From Monilinia fructicola (lineage: Eukaryota > Ascomycota > Leotiomycetes > Helotiales > Sclerotiniaceae): a DNA stretch of 64,000 nucleotides. Shown one piece after another: positions 1 through 11,152 of this stretch. The stretch lies in the NCBI GenBank assembly GCA_008692225.1, contig VICG01000005.1, forward strand, positions 1,149,001-1,213,000. Direction: 5' to 3'. The position numbers and the translations under genes are program-made. Under the pieces are notes generated by a model, which was not told the origin of the DNA, searched no databases, and saw only the letters and a program-made list of their open reading frames with translations. Position 1 is the stretch's first letter; every line of letters starts with the position of its first letter.

Positions 1-526
1 CCGTTCCTGGTCTGGCAAGCATATTTGAGTATGGTGTCGTTGAAGTGAACGATTCGGCATCTATTGATTGTCTTGGCAATGTCGCTCCAGTTGAATTGGC
101 CCCTATGGTTTCTGCGAGGACAACTCGGTCGTAACTATCTATGCTTTGGCGATGATCTGAGGGTGGTAGTGGAAGGATTACTGGTACGACATATGGATTA
201 TTCGCAGCAGAATGTTTTTCAGATGAGTTCGAGGTGGGAAATATCGGGAGATGGGGAAGGAGGGTAGAATGCGAATGTGCAGTGGAATTGTTGCGTCGAT
301 TATGGCGAGAAGAAGCGGAAAAGGAGGGTTTGCGACTGAAGCCTGTTACCGATGCTCTCGGTTGATGGGTTGGTTGATGAATTGGGCTATGTTTTGATTC
401 ACTCTTAGGAGATCCTCCACTAGTACTTGGTCGTGCTGAAGAACTTGGCGTCTTATTGCCCCCAAATATGTTTCCTCCTTTGAATAGACCACCATTTGCA
501 TTTGAGGGTGTAGTCCGATGCATCAT
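1..526 (-). CDS. Unrecognised Ser-rich protein, 5' part (3' end off the window)
   Basis: Read on the minus strand, an open frame of 175 codons starts at the double ATG at 521-526 and runs off the left edge without a stop. An in-frame TAG lies a short way upstream, so this is the first possible start. The protein begins MMHRTTPSNANGGLFKGGN and continues with Ser, Asn, His and Pro-rich sequence (for example KSESKHSPIHQPTHQPRAS), ending DAESFTSTTPYSNMLARPGT at the edge. This looks like a disordered N-terminal region of a larger fungal protein. No domain is visible, so I assign no function. The base composition is much less AT-rich than the island to its right, which supports coding. Confidence 0.6.
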   Translation of the reverse strand, partial: MMHRTTPSNANGGLFKGGNIFGGNKTPSSSARPSTSGGSPKSESKHSPIHQPTHQPRASVTGFSRKPSFSASSRHNRRNNSTAHSHSTLLPHLPIFPTSNSSEKHSAANNPYVVPVILPLPPSDHRQSIDSYDRVVLAETIGANSTGATLPRQSIDAESFTSTTPYSNMLARPGT

Positions 527-2030
527 TCCGTCCGTGACTGCGACTATACGCCAAAATCTCGGCTAATTAAATATAGATAGACAGGTAGTAGATAGGTAGT
601 AGATAGGTAGTAGATAGGTAGATAGATAGATACTGCAGATGTCCACGGGTCCACGGGTCCTCCAGCTGTACTTAATAGAGATACTTATTAGATACTGTAC
701 AATGGAAGCTCAAGTTTATTTCCTTCGGCGTTATTGTTTTAAAATAAAATACATACTTGTAGTATTCAACCCGCCGCTCTCACTCACTGTCTCCCTCTCT
801 CCCTCTCTCACTTCAAACACTCTTCTTCTCCTTCACTTCACTGCACTGCTCTGCACTGCTCTGCTCTGCTCTGCACTTGGTATCCGCCGTCGTTGTTCTC
901 CTTGCTTCCTTTGGTTGATTAGATGTTGTCTGTCTTGTGGTGTGTGTGTAGTTGTGTGTTGGGACTTTTGAAAAACTCGAAAGGAAAGGAATATGGGGAA
1001 TATATATAGGTACAGTAGATATACTAGGTACCCAGATATATCCATATAATTTTTTATCTATATATATTAAATCCTGCTGTAAGATTGTTATTTTACTCAA
1101 GTGGAGCAGAAAGGAATTACCGAAGTCTCAACCCCAGACTTCAACGGTAAAAAGCAAGTTCTGCAAAATGATGGGAAGGTACCAGGTGAAAGTGGAAACG
1201 AGGGAGGGAGTGAGAGTGAGACAGAAAGACAGAAGGACGGAGGGACGGCGGGACGGAGAGACGGAGAGACAGAGGAATAATGATGCTATTCGAAGACAAT
1301 AAAAGAAGTACAAGAGCAAGCTGAGAACTACGCAGTAGGTAGGTAGGTACGAGCGAGTCAATTAAGATGAAGGAATTGGGGAGATCCATATATATCTATC
1401 TATACTATACTCCTCTTGTCTTATCCTCATGTCCTCATGTCCTCATGTCCCATAAGTAAGATGATCTAAAGCATCGTTCGTATCTGGTAACCCAATAGTT
1501 TGAGTCTTGGAAACCGCACACAGGTGTATCGCTGTCCTGCTTGTCTGTCCATTGACCCCAACTTTCAGGGGGGTAAGCCGGCAAGATATCTATAAAGGGT
1601 TAACCTTACATTCATCCATCCCTCCATCCATCCATCCCTCCATCCCTCCATCTATTGATTCCATTCATCCTACAGTCGAGTAAAGCACTGTGCTACTAGT
1701 CCTTCCTACATGTAGATGGGGTAACTATGGCTCTCCAATTGATTCGTGACTCAATCACGAAATCAATCCATTCTCAGTACGTACCATATTTGACGAAAGT
1801 CATGAGTGATATAAAATTGACGAATGAATGATCAAATATGCAAAGAACATCACATAACCTTAAGTTGTTCCACATAAACCATATAAACTTCTGCTACGGA
1901 GAATTCTTTTCGTCACCTTCTTCTACCTATCGTTTGAATGTCCGATATGTTGGATGTTGGATGTTGATTGTTAATTGTTGGTTTGTTGGATAAGTCTGAC
2001 TATATATACATCAGATCTCTCTCTCTTTAC
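527..2030. other. Intergenic region with short tandem repeats
   Basis: I see no gene here. Visible content includes GTAGATAG-type repeats at about 583-630, CTCTGCACTG-type repeats at about 840-880, GGGACGGAGAGAC-type purine-rich repeats at about 1205-1275, three copies of TCCTCATGT at about 1427-1452, and CCATCC runs at about 1613-1660. The small open frames are low-complexity and lack family resemblance. This is probably the promoter and leader of the minus-strand gene at 1-526. Confidence 0.6.
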
Positions 2031-2212
2031 TTTATATATATATATCTTCTAAGGTTATCTTTAGCTGGGCTACTTGTTGTATATATATGTATATACCTAA
2101 ATATGTATATATACATGTATATATGTATGTTTGTATATACCTCGGTATGTATATATGTATGTATATATATATATATGTATATATGTATATATATATATAT
2201 ATTATATATATG

Positions 2213-2297
<85 letters not shown>

Positions 2298-2298
2298 G

Positions 2299-2333
<35 letters not shown>

Positions 2334-2356
2334 TTATGTATATATATATATATATA
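2031..2356. repeat. (TA)n-rich microsatellite
   Basis: Long alternating TA/TG tract, purest from about 2165 to 2356. The 70-130 codon frames through it encode only Tyr-Ile-Met-Cys repeats and are not genes. The tract stops exactly where the left terminus of the decayed element at 2357 begins. A shorter TA tract resumes at its right end near 5504, as expected if that element inserted into a TA repeat. Confidence 0.8.
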
Positions 2357-3041
2357 GAGGGTGTTAGGGTAAGTATTATAGAAAATTAAGTTGCTCTATA
2401 TACCCCTATTAGCTTTAAATGAAAACTTTTAATTAGTTAATTTTAATTAATTTTATATTATTTTAATAAATTCGTTTTAAAATTAATAATATAAAGTATT
2501 TAAAGTTTTTAATATAAATTTTAATAAAACGAATTTAATAATAATAATATTATAATAAATAATTATCAAAATAAATTATTTCTTTTTATTAAACTTATTA
2601 ATTTTATTATTTTCTTTTTATTTTATTTTTTTATTTAGATTTTAATTTTGCTTAATCTATTATTTTTATTAAATATAAAAATAATCTATAAATAAATAAA
2701 AGCTTATATATTTAAACGAATAGAATAAAAGATTTAATAAATTAAAAAATAATTTATAAATAAAGAAATAAATTTAAATTATAAATAAATAGTTTATATA
2801 TATTAATATATATTTAATACTTTAAAAATGTTTTAATTAATTATTTATTTTATTAACTTTTTAATTTAATATTATTATTAAATTTATAAATACTTTAAAA
2901 AAGTATTAGTATATATATTCTATTAGAAAATAGTTTAGATATTAGAATAAGAGGGAATAAATAAAAATATTATATTACTTTTTATAAATTATTTATTTTT
3001 AAAAGAAATCGATAATTTTAATTTTAATTCAATTTAAAGTA

Positions 3042-4724
3042 AGTCGCCTACCCTACTTCTCGCCACCCCCCCATTTGGCCAACATTTCACACCAAAAACA
3101 GCCATTTTGACGTATTTATAACTCTGCGAAAAATAAATATATATATGTTAAATTTTAATTAAAGCTTCTATATATAAATATTAATAAATTCTGAAAATCT
3201 TAAATTTTTGCGATTTTTTTATAAGTCGCCTACCCTACTTTTTCGCCACCCCCCCCATTTGGCCAACATTTCACACCAAAAACAGCCATTTTGATGTATT
3301 TATAACTCTGCGAAAAATAAATATATATATATTAAATTTTAATTAAAGCTTCTATATATAAATATTAATAAATTCTGAAAATCTTAAATTTTTTGCGATT
3401 TTTTTATAAAGAGTTATAAAAAGATTATAAAAAATTAAAATTTTCGGTTTTGGATTTGTATAGAAATTATATACAAAATTGAAACTTTGAAACAAATATT
3501 TATAATTTTTAAACAAAAATAATTAAAAATAATCTATAAATTTTTATAGAATCTATTAATTAATATATAATAAATAAGTTATTTAAAATATATATAATAA
3601 TTTAAAATTATTAAATAAATTGAAATTAAAAATTTTTTATTTAAAATTTTATTATTAAAATCTAAGAATCTATATTAAACATTTATTATAAATAATAATA
3701 TATTATTAAAATAATATATTCAATTTAAGTTAGTTTTCAAAATTCTTAAAAATCTTTTAAATTATTTTTAGCTATTTTTATTAAATAAATATAACTTTTT
3801 TTAAAAGATTTTGATTTTGTATAGGATTTACATACAAATCGAAAAAATTAGAATTTTAATTTTTTATAATCTTTTATAACTCTTTATAAAAAAATCGCAA
3901 AAATTTAAGATTTTCAGAATTTATTAATATTTATATATAGAAGCTTTAATTAAAATTTAATATATATATATTTATTTTTTGTAGAGTTATAAATACGTCA
4001 AAATGGCTGTTTTTGGTGTGAAATGTTGGCCAAATGGGGGGGGTGGCGAGAAGTAGGGTAGGCGATTTAAAGAGTTATAAAAGATTATAAAAAATTAAAA
4101 TTCTAATTTTCGATTTATATATAAATCCTATACAAAATCAAAATCTTTAAAAAAAGTTATATTTATTTAATAAAATATAGCTAAAAATAATCTAAAAGAT
4201 TTTTAAGAATTTTAAAACTAATTTAAATTGAATATATTATTTTAATAATATATTATTATTTATAATAAATGTTTAATATAGATTTTTAGATTTTAACGAT
4301 AAAATTTTAAATAAAAAATTTCTAATTTTAATTTATTTAATAATTTCAAATTATTATATATATTTTAAATAGCTTATTTATTATATATTGATTAATAGAT
4401 TCTATAAAAATTTATAGATTATTTTTAATTATTTTTGTTTAAAAGTTATAAATATTTGTTTTAAAGTTTCAATTTTGTATATGATTTCTATACAAATCTA
4501 AAACCGAAAATTTTAATTTTTTATAATCTTTTATAACTCTTTATAAAAAAATCGCAAAAATTTAAGATTTTCAGAATTTATTAATATTTATATATAAAAG
4601 CTTTAATTAAAATTTAATATATATATATTTATTTTTCGTAGAATTATAAATATGTTAAAATGGCTGTTTTTGGTGTGAAATGTTGGCCAAATGGGGGGGG
4701 TGGCGAGAAGTAGGGTAGGCGACT
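3042..4724. mobile_element. Outer copy of a 0.84-kb TIR element (MITE), split by an inverted copy
   Basis: Element bounded by AGTCGCCTACCCTACTTC at 3042 and its reverse complement ending GGCGACT at 4724. It is flanked on both sides by TA (3040-3041 and 4725-4726). The sequence is continuous if 3224-4069 (inner element plus one TA) is removed, leaving about 837 bp. The terminal repeats are long (about 200 bp or more) and carry a conserved GC-rich block (CCACCCCCCCATTTGGCC, then AACATTTCACACCAAAAACA). The centre is AT-rich and has no open frame, so the element is non-autonomous. A TA target plus long TIRs fits a Tc1/mariner-type MITE. Confidence 0.75.
3224..4067. mobile_element. Inner copy of the same TIR element, inserted in opposite orientation
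   Basis: An 844-bp copy of the same element. It starts AGTCGCCTACCCTACTTT at 3224 and ends in the complementary terminus GGCGATT at 4067. TA is present on both sides (3222-3223 and 4068-4069). The sequence after the right TA (AAGAGTTATAAAAG) continues the outer copy exactly where the left flank (TTGCGATTTTTTTA) left off, as shown by the uninterrupted junction at about 3385-3420. The internal part 3400-3890 is nearly the reverse complement of 4070-4545, so the two copies lie head to head. The copies differ by only a few percent. Confidence 0.8.
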
Positions 4725-5503
4725 TATTTTAATTAAATGAATAAGTAATAGAATATTATTCTATAGTTTAATAAGATATAAATAATATTAGAATTATATT
4801 AAAAAATATATATTACTTATTAAAAAATAAAGCTTTTAATTTTATTTATATATTAGAAAGAGAATATTAAAGAAAGACTAAATATTTTAAGAGTATTTTT
4901 TTTAAAAAAGTAAATAAAAGTTTTAATATATTTTTAAAAAAGAATTAAAGGTTTATTAATAAAGATTTATATTAAGAGTATACTATTTTTATTATAAATA
5001 AATAGATAAGATTATATTTAAAACATTTATTTATATAAGACAAAACTTTTATTTATATAATAGAAGCTATTATTTAAAAGCTTATATTAAAAAGAATTAA
5101 AAATTAATTAGTTATCTTTTTCTCTTAATCTTAATTTAATTAAAAATATATAGAATTATATAAAGACTTAGATTAATCTCTATTATTTTAGAAATCTAAA
5201 TTATAATTGATTAAAAAAATAATAAAAGAATTATAGAATAGTATAAAAAATAAATATTTTATTAAATTACTTAAATTTATAAAAAAGTATTATTAAATAA
5301 TTATAAATATAAATAATATATAAAAGAATAAAATATATAAAATTCTAAATTTTTAAAAAAAAATTATAATATTTTTATATATTTTATTCTTTTATATAAA
5401 TTTTTAAACAATATAATATTATAATTAATTAATACCTTTATATATAAAGTAAGATTTAATTATTTTTTAATATGTTTTATAATACTTACTTTAATCACTT
5501 CCG

Positions 5504-5911
5504 TATATATATATGTATGTACATATCAATCCATGGATGTATCATCAATGTTTCCATGTATCAATGTATCCATATATCCATCCATGTATCCATCCATGTA
5601 TCTATCTATCCTATCCTTGGTTCCCAATCTTCCCAATTAAACAGATTGTGATTCGTGACAACGTAATAACTTAATCAATCATCATCAACTTCCAATAACT
5701 TTAATTGATTGATTTGATTGTTTTGATTGATATTTGATCTCCTTGCAGGCGGTAAAGGGATGAGATGCCCCGCAGCCCCCTTCTCAACTTTATCCTGTGG
5801 GAGAAATACTCGTGGACAGTACAATCCTTCTTCAAAACATCACCCGCAACCTTAAAGCTCAAAGGATAAAGGATACAGCTATTACTACTTAATCAGTTTA
5901 ATTCCAAGATC
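5504..5911. other. Upstream region of ECT1
   Basis: A TA tract, then CCATGTATC-type repeats to about 5610, then mixed sequence with TTGATTGAT runs up to the ECT1 start. Base composition returns to normal at about 5730. No gene or clear regulatory site was recognised. Confidence 0.5.
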
Positions 5912-7511
5912 ATGTCCAACAAATTCGAAGAAGATGCTCCATTTGGCGAAGCTGCCCCAGAGATCTTGGAAGATAGAATATGGGTGGATGGATGTTGGGA
6001 CTTTTTCCATCATGGTCAGTGTATCTGTTGATTTGTTGATTTGTTCATTTGTTCATTTGTTCACTTGTTCACTTGATCCTTTATTCATTTGTTCATAATT
6101 CGAGGAGGCTATTTTCGAAATTAGCCCTGACTTTGTATCATATAATAACATGTTTCTTTCTCCACAGGACATGCGGGCGCTATGCTCCAAGCACGACAAT
6201 TGGGCAACGAGTTAGTTGTAGGGATTCATTCCGATGAATCAATTCTCGAGAACAAAGGACCGACGGTCATGACGCTACAAGAACGGTAATTTGGGACGAA
6301 CATTGGAAGAGGATTGATTTACTGATTCCATATCCTTAAGAATCGCAGCAGTAGATGCCTGCAGATGGGTTACACAATCGGTGTCATATGCGCCTTATGT
6401 TACGTCTCTCCCATGGATTTCCCATTATGGTTGCAAATATGTCGTTCATGGCGATGATATCACTTCAGACAGCAGTGGAGAGGATTGTTATCGATTTGTC
6501 AAAGCTGCAGGCAGATTCAAGGTGGTGAAACGAACCCCAAGTATCTCGACGACAGATCTGGTAGGACGAATGTTACTATGCACACGAACGCATTTCATCA
6601 AATCGCTGCCCAGGCTCTTGGCTGGAGAAGATGGTTCCGGAACTCCCGAGGAGAGGAAAGCTGATGGTAAGGCTATGACGGAACGGATGCAAATGTATGC
6701 TACCGATGAAACGGGACTCAACCCAGGCTCGAGTGTTTGGTTCTGGAAGGCCTCAATTGCTGCCAGGGAAGATGAGACTGAGAATGAGAAGGGGGTATTC
6801 AGTCGTCTGATTCAAGGGTCGACACCAAAGCCTGGTCAGCGAGTGGTATATGTGGATGGTGGATTTGATCTCTTCTCCTCTGGTCATATTGAATTCCTTC
6901 GACAGGTCATAAAGGCAGAAGAGAAGCTCGCTGAAGGGGAAGGCTGGTATAGCAAAGAAGCTGTCGAGGAACGCGTCGGTAAAGGAGCTGATTATGCCCC
7001 ATGTTTCGTGGTGGCTGGTGTTCACGATGATGAAGTCATCAATCACTGGAAAGGGGTAAATTATCCTATCATGAATATCTACGAACGCGGTCTTTGTGTA
7101 TTGCAATGCAAGGTATTTATAGCCCCACAATCTTTCCCTTGTCTTTTCATTCCTAACTTTGTAAAGTATGTCAACGCCGTCATTTTTGGTGCTCCCTTTA
7201 CTCCCACCAAAGCATATCTCACAGCGACTCCATGGGGAGTTCCTGATGCTGTCTATCATGGCCCAACAAGTTTTATGCCATTAACCTACGATCCATATGT
7301 TGCTTCGAGGGAGATGGGCATCTATCGCGAAATAGGAAATCATGAGTTTGCATTTGTCAACGCGGGTCAAATCGTACAACGGATATTGAAAAGTCGAGAC
7401 ATGTATGAAGAGAGACAACGCGTAAAGGGGGTGAAGGGAATTGGTGAGGAGGCTCAAAGGACACGTGAACGGATGGAAGAAGAACAGCGATTGAAAGAAA
7501 ACGCGGCATAA
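5912..7511 (+). CDS. ECT1: Ethanolamine-phosphate cytidylyltransferase
   Basis: Catalyses CTP plus phosphoethanolamine to CDP-ethanolamine in the Kennedy pathway for phosphatidylethanolamine. I read four exons: 5912-6014, 6168-6285, 6341-7112 and 7167-7511, giving 445 aa. The first cytidylyltransferase domain starts at WVDGCWDFFHHGHAGAM with an intact HxGH, followed by KYVVHGDD and the RTPSISTTD nucleotide-binding signature. The second domain starts at VVYVDGGFDLFSSGHIEFL, where the first His of HxGH is Ser. It continues with GVHDDEVIN and VIFGAPFTPT. The C-terminus is a charged helix. The third intron (7113-7166, 54 bp, branch site CTAAC) keeps the frame open if retained. Two tandem CT domains are what this family has, so the identification is firm. 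The exact exon borders rest on frame and splice sites only. Confidence 0.93.
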
Positions 7512-8987
7512 TACTTTGGTTGAGAATCCGGTACATAAGATGTTCGGGGCTGGATCAAAAGCTCAAGGAAGGGTTCACCAGGGGTAAAAGAGGGGTAAGG
7601 ACGGGGCAAGGAAGGAACACAAAAGTACATAGAGTAGATACCACCTAATTTTTAAACGACATAGTAATCCATAGAGAGAGAGAGATGCAGAGATGTTATC
7701 AATTGACAAAAGGGCGTGTGCTATGGCTTGCTTAATCTTCACCGCCAAGGAAGAATGATGTAGCAGCCCAAGATTCCAAGCGTCAGCTTCTTATGCGTGG
7801 GCTTGTGACTTTTGTGGTACAAATTAGTTGCTAAGCAACCCATCTTTGATATTCGATCATCACCTAGGTAGGCAAAGGAAGGGAACGGAAGGGAAGGGAA
7901 GGAAAGGGAGGATAATCAATTTGGATTACCTAGTAGATGAATTCCGCTTGAAATGTCAATACCGCGAGTAACCGAACAACCGAGTGTAACCTAAATGAAA
8001 AATAGATCAAAAATAGCTAAGCAATGACTACCCAGGTGTTCAACACCTCCCGCTTAACCTTCCCATCATCAAAATCTAAGGTCGCGGGGATTGACCATAG
8101 CAAACTTAGTCGTGATAATATCCAACTCCTTCGCTAAAAGTGCCTAGTGCGTCTTTTCTCACTCTGCCCGTCGGTTCAACAACCAATATCTCTTTCGCTA
8201 CATGGATCCGATCCCTCTCGAACATTCAACTACGACTACAGTACTCCGTACTAGGTACTAGGTATCGGAGTAAAATCTCATCCTCATGCTTGCTCTCTCT
8301 CGTGAATCTTGATACACCTGCTATCTTCTTTCCCTGACTTACTCCGTGCCGTTACTTCCATAGTGGTCGAGCTCTCATGCATTGCAGTGACCCACCAGCC
8401 ATGTTCCCAAGAGGCGATTAGATACTTCTATCGCCATGATTTGATCAGGGACCGACGAGTAGACCCAAATAGGGGACTGGCGGGGTTCTCTTATGCTCAT
8501 GGTTGGCCTCTTCTGTGTGATATTTCTAAGTATTCGATAAAGATTGGCTGCTGTAGTATCATAAGGTTGACTTTGAGTTTGACTTTGACTTCGATTTGAC
8601 TTTGCAATTATTTATCTGCTTAGTTCTATCGATGTTTAAATCTTTCTTATCTGTGCAGATTTACATTTCTAGTCTCCTTCCTCAGTGTGAAATTTTGAAA
8701 TTGTTTTGTTTGTTAATAGTAAGGGTGGGTGTGACTCAATTCCAACTACATTACTACCTAGTACTCATTCTCCAGATATTTATTATTCTGCTAGCTCTAC
8801 TATAAATTCTTTTCTTTGTCCACAATTTCAACTTTCCTCACGTACATACATCACCTGCAACTTTTATCAAACAAGACTATTCAAATTTCTAAACATTCAA
8901 TTGATATTTTCTTCTTTTGCAGTCTTTACATTTGGTTAGATAGATATCAATCAGGTATTTGCTCTTGGTCCTCAGGATAAAATAACC
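7512..8987. other. Intergenic region upstream of the aminotransferase gene
   Basis: No convincing gene. Contains CCTAGGTA (7863-7870), purine-rich GGGAAGGGAA repeats at about 7880-7910, a GTACTCCGTAC motif at 8241-8251, and a TGACTCA site at 8732. The last 300 bp are T/C-rich, as expected for a promoter and 5' leader of the plus-strand gene. The sequence GATTTTCTTCTTTTGCAG near 8905-8925 could be a 5' UTR splice acceptor. Confidence 0.5.
8732..8738. promoter_or_regulatory. TGACTCA Gcn4/CpcA-type element
   Basis: A perfect TGACTCA lies about 250 bp upstream of the branched-chain aminotransferase start. Gcn4/CpcA (general amino acid control) binds this sequence, and BCAA genes are classic targets in yeasts and moulds. 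A second perfect copy in the other orientation lies in intron 1 of the same gene. Binding itself is inference. Confidence 0.45.
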
Positions 8988-10557
8988 ATGGCTCCATCAG
9001 CAATTCCACAAACTCCTCCCAAGGAAGTTCAGCAATCCGATGAACTCCTAGCTGCTGCTGTCACCAAGAAGATTGCAACGACGGAATTTGGCTCTCTTCC
9101 CCATTTAGATGCATCTCTACTTAAAGTTACCAAAACTACTACGCCAATGAACGTTCCTGCGGCAGGTGATCCAATCATTAATACCGCTTCCCAATGTACC
9201 GACCATATGATCACCGCCGTGTGGAATAGCACAACCGGATGGGGTGCACCGGAATTGAAGCCATATGGAAATCTTTCTCTTGCTCCCACGGCTTCTGTTT
9301 TGCAGTAAGTTGGCTTTGTTCTTGGTTTCTTTTTGGTTTGGGAGTTGGGAAGGCGCTGAGTCACAGCCACCATTCTTTTGATTTCAGATGATGTTGAAGT
9401 TGCTTCTCCGACAGAGTTTTATGCCACAAAGCAATTATTATTCTCTCTGCATCTTTCAGCTATTCATGCGTTCAACATATACTGACCTGATTCAGTTACG
9501 CAACTGAATGTTTCGAGGGCATGAAAATGTATCGGGGATTTGATGGGAAACTCAGACTGTTCCGTCCAGATTGCAACTGTCAGCGAATGCTCACTTCAGC
9601 TACCCGTATTTCCTTGCCAGGATTTGATCCTAAGGAATTGGAGAAGCTCATCATTGCTTTGGTTTCCGTGGATGGACCCAAATGGCTCCCAGAACCTGGT
9701 TCTTTCCTCTACTTGCGACCTACCATGATCGGTAGCGCTGGAGCACGTGAGTATTTTTTTTTTGCTGGATGTTGACATTGTCACAATGTCACCGTTTCAA
9801 ATATGCAAGTATGGTATCTATTAGAAGAATCACTGACACGACTGTGTAGTTGGTGTTGCTGCCCCCAAGGAATGTACACTGTTCGTTATTTCCACCTTCA
9901 TGCCTCCTATGGACCCACCTAAGGGTATGAAGCTTCTTGCAAGTCAAGAAGGCGTGCGTGCCTGGCCCGGTGGATTCGGATTTGCCAAGGTAGGCGCCAA
10001 TTACGGACCTACTTTGATGGCAAACTCGGAAGCTCGTTCCCGTGGCTATGATCAAGTTTTGTGGTTGCTCGATGGACTGGTTACCGAGGCTGGTGCTAGC
10101 AACTTCTTGGTTGTATGGGAAACCAAGGAGGGCAAGAAACAGTTGGTCACTGCCCCTTTGAAAGACAAGATCATCTTGGATGGTGTTACCAGAAGGAGTG
10201 TTTTACAGTAAGTGTCCCTCCATTCGGTTCTCGACGTCGAAGTAATTCTAATCTTCCAACCATAGACTCGTCCGTGAACGTATCCCCGAACTCGAAATTG
10301 TCGAGCGCAACTTCACCATGGATGAGCTTGCCGAGACTGCCAAAGAAGGTCGCGTCATCGAAGCTTTCGCTTGTGGAACCGCATACTTCGTCGCACCCGT
10401 CTCCCAAATCAATTACAGAGAAAAGGATATCGACATCCCCATGTCCAAGGGTAACAGCGGAGAGTATGCTGGAAAGATTAAACAATGGTTGGTTGATATC
10501 ATGTATGGAAATGAGGAGCATGAATGGGGTGTTGTCATTGATGAAGTCGGTGCATAG
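8988..10557 (+). CDS. BAT: Branched-chain amino acid aminotransferase (PLP fold type IV)
   Basis: Reversible transamination of Leu, Ile and Val with 2-oxoglutarate, the last step of BCAA synthesis and the first of catabolism. Four exons (8988-9304, 9496-9746, 9850-10207, 10266-10557) give 405 aa. Diagnostic stretches in order are YATECFEGMKMYRG, LRLFRPDCNCQRM, SFLYLRPTMIGSAGALGV and GFAKVGANYGPT. The Lys of the last should form the PLP aldimine. Then come DQVLWLLDG, VTEAGASNF and VIEAFACGTAYFVAPV. The N-terminus (MAPSAIPQTPPKEVQQSDE) is Pro/acid-rich and unlike a mitochondrial presequence, so a cytosolic form seems likely. TGACTCA sites upstream and in intron 1 suggest general amino acid control. 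Family assignment is secure, paralogue identity is not. Confidence 0.95.
9357..9363. promoter_or_regulatory. TGAGTCA Gcn4/CpcA-type element in intron 1
   Basis: A perfect TGAGTCA (reverse complement of TGACTCA) lies inside the 191-bp first intron of the branched-chain aminotransferase gene, about 370 bp after the start codon. An intronic copy may be chance, but together with the upstream site it makes a pair around the 5' end. Confidence 0.3.
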
Positions 10558-11152
10558 ATTATCAGTCTATTGATCTGAGATTTGTACTCAGGTGGTCTGG
10601 CCAGCAATTGTTTGTACAGTGGAGATTGTTCTCCAACGGGTCAGATCATGTCTATTTTTCGTTTGCGCATTGTGTAGCAGGGGAAAAGTAGTCGCTGTTT
10701 TATGGCGTGGATGATTTGCTTTTCTTGGTCAAACGGCATAGATTTCTGCTTGCATAGTCTCATCAGCGATGGCGGACTTTTTGGGTTTTTTAGATAGCGT
10801 ATATCACAGCAATGCTTTTATGGAAATAGCCTGAGTTGCCTCATCATTTCCTCGGCTTCGCATGCTCGTCGCAAAATGGTATAAACTCGATATACCTCGG
10901 GTAATTTAAGGTTCAAAGAATAGCATTTGGCTTGTGCAACCGTTGATCAGAGGGTTAAATTAGAGTCACGATGTGCAAGTGCTACCTAGCATCCCCCAGC
11001 AAATGAATATTTCCGAGCAAACGGCAAATCCTCATCATTTCCTAGATGATCTGTGAGAAATATGAAAATATAGCTAGTATGCGTATTTTGCCTGAAACCC
11101 CAAGTGGCACACTAGGAGCTCAATTCGAATTCGCAAAGGACTCGAACTCCCT
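10558..11152. other. Convergent 3' region, no gene seen
   Basis: Lies between the stop of the aminotransferase (+) and the end of the coiled-coil gene (-). I see no coding frame with family resemblance and no repeat. It probably holds the two 3' UTRs. Confidence 0.5.

Larger units (their letters stand above)
2357..5503. mobile_element. AT-rich, RIP-like decayed TIR transposon (about 3.1 kb) hosting nested MITEs
   Basis: About 3.1 kb of extremely AT-rich DNA with no usable reading frame. Its two ends are imperfect inverted repeats. The left end (2357-2380) reads GTGTTAGGGTAAGTATTATA. The right end (about 5479-5503), on the opposite strand, reads GTGATTAAAGTAAGTATTATA. The mismatches are mostly G to A, the kind of change repeat-induced point mutation makes. 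Both ends abut TA repeats, consistent with a TA-target (Tc1/mariner-like) element. The coding content has been lost, so the superfamily assignment is inference. A smaller GC-ended element is nested inside at 3042-4724. Confidence 0.5.

Noticed and set aside
1968..2389. Overlapping plus-strand frames of 78-129 codons
   Set aside because: They translate a TA/TG microsatellite into Tyr-Ile-Met-Cys repeats; no real protein.
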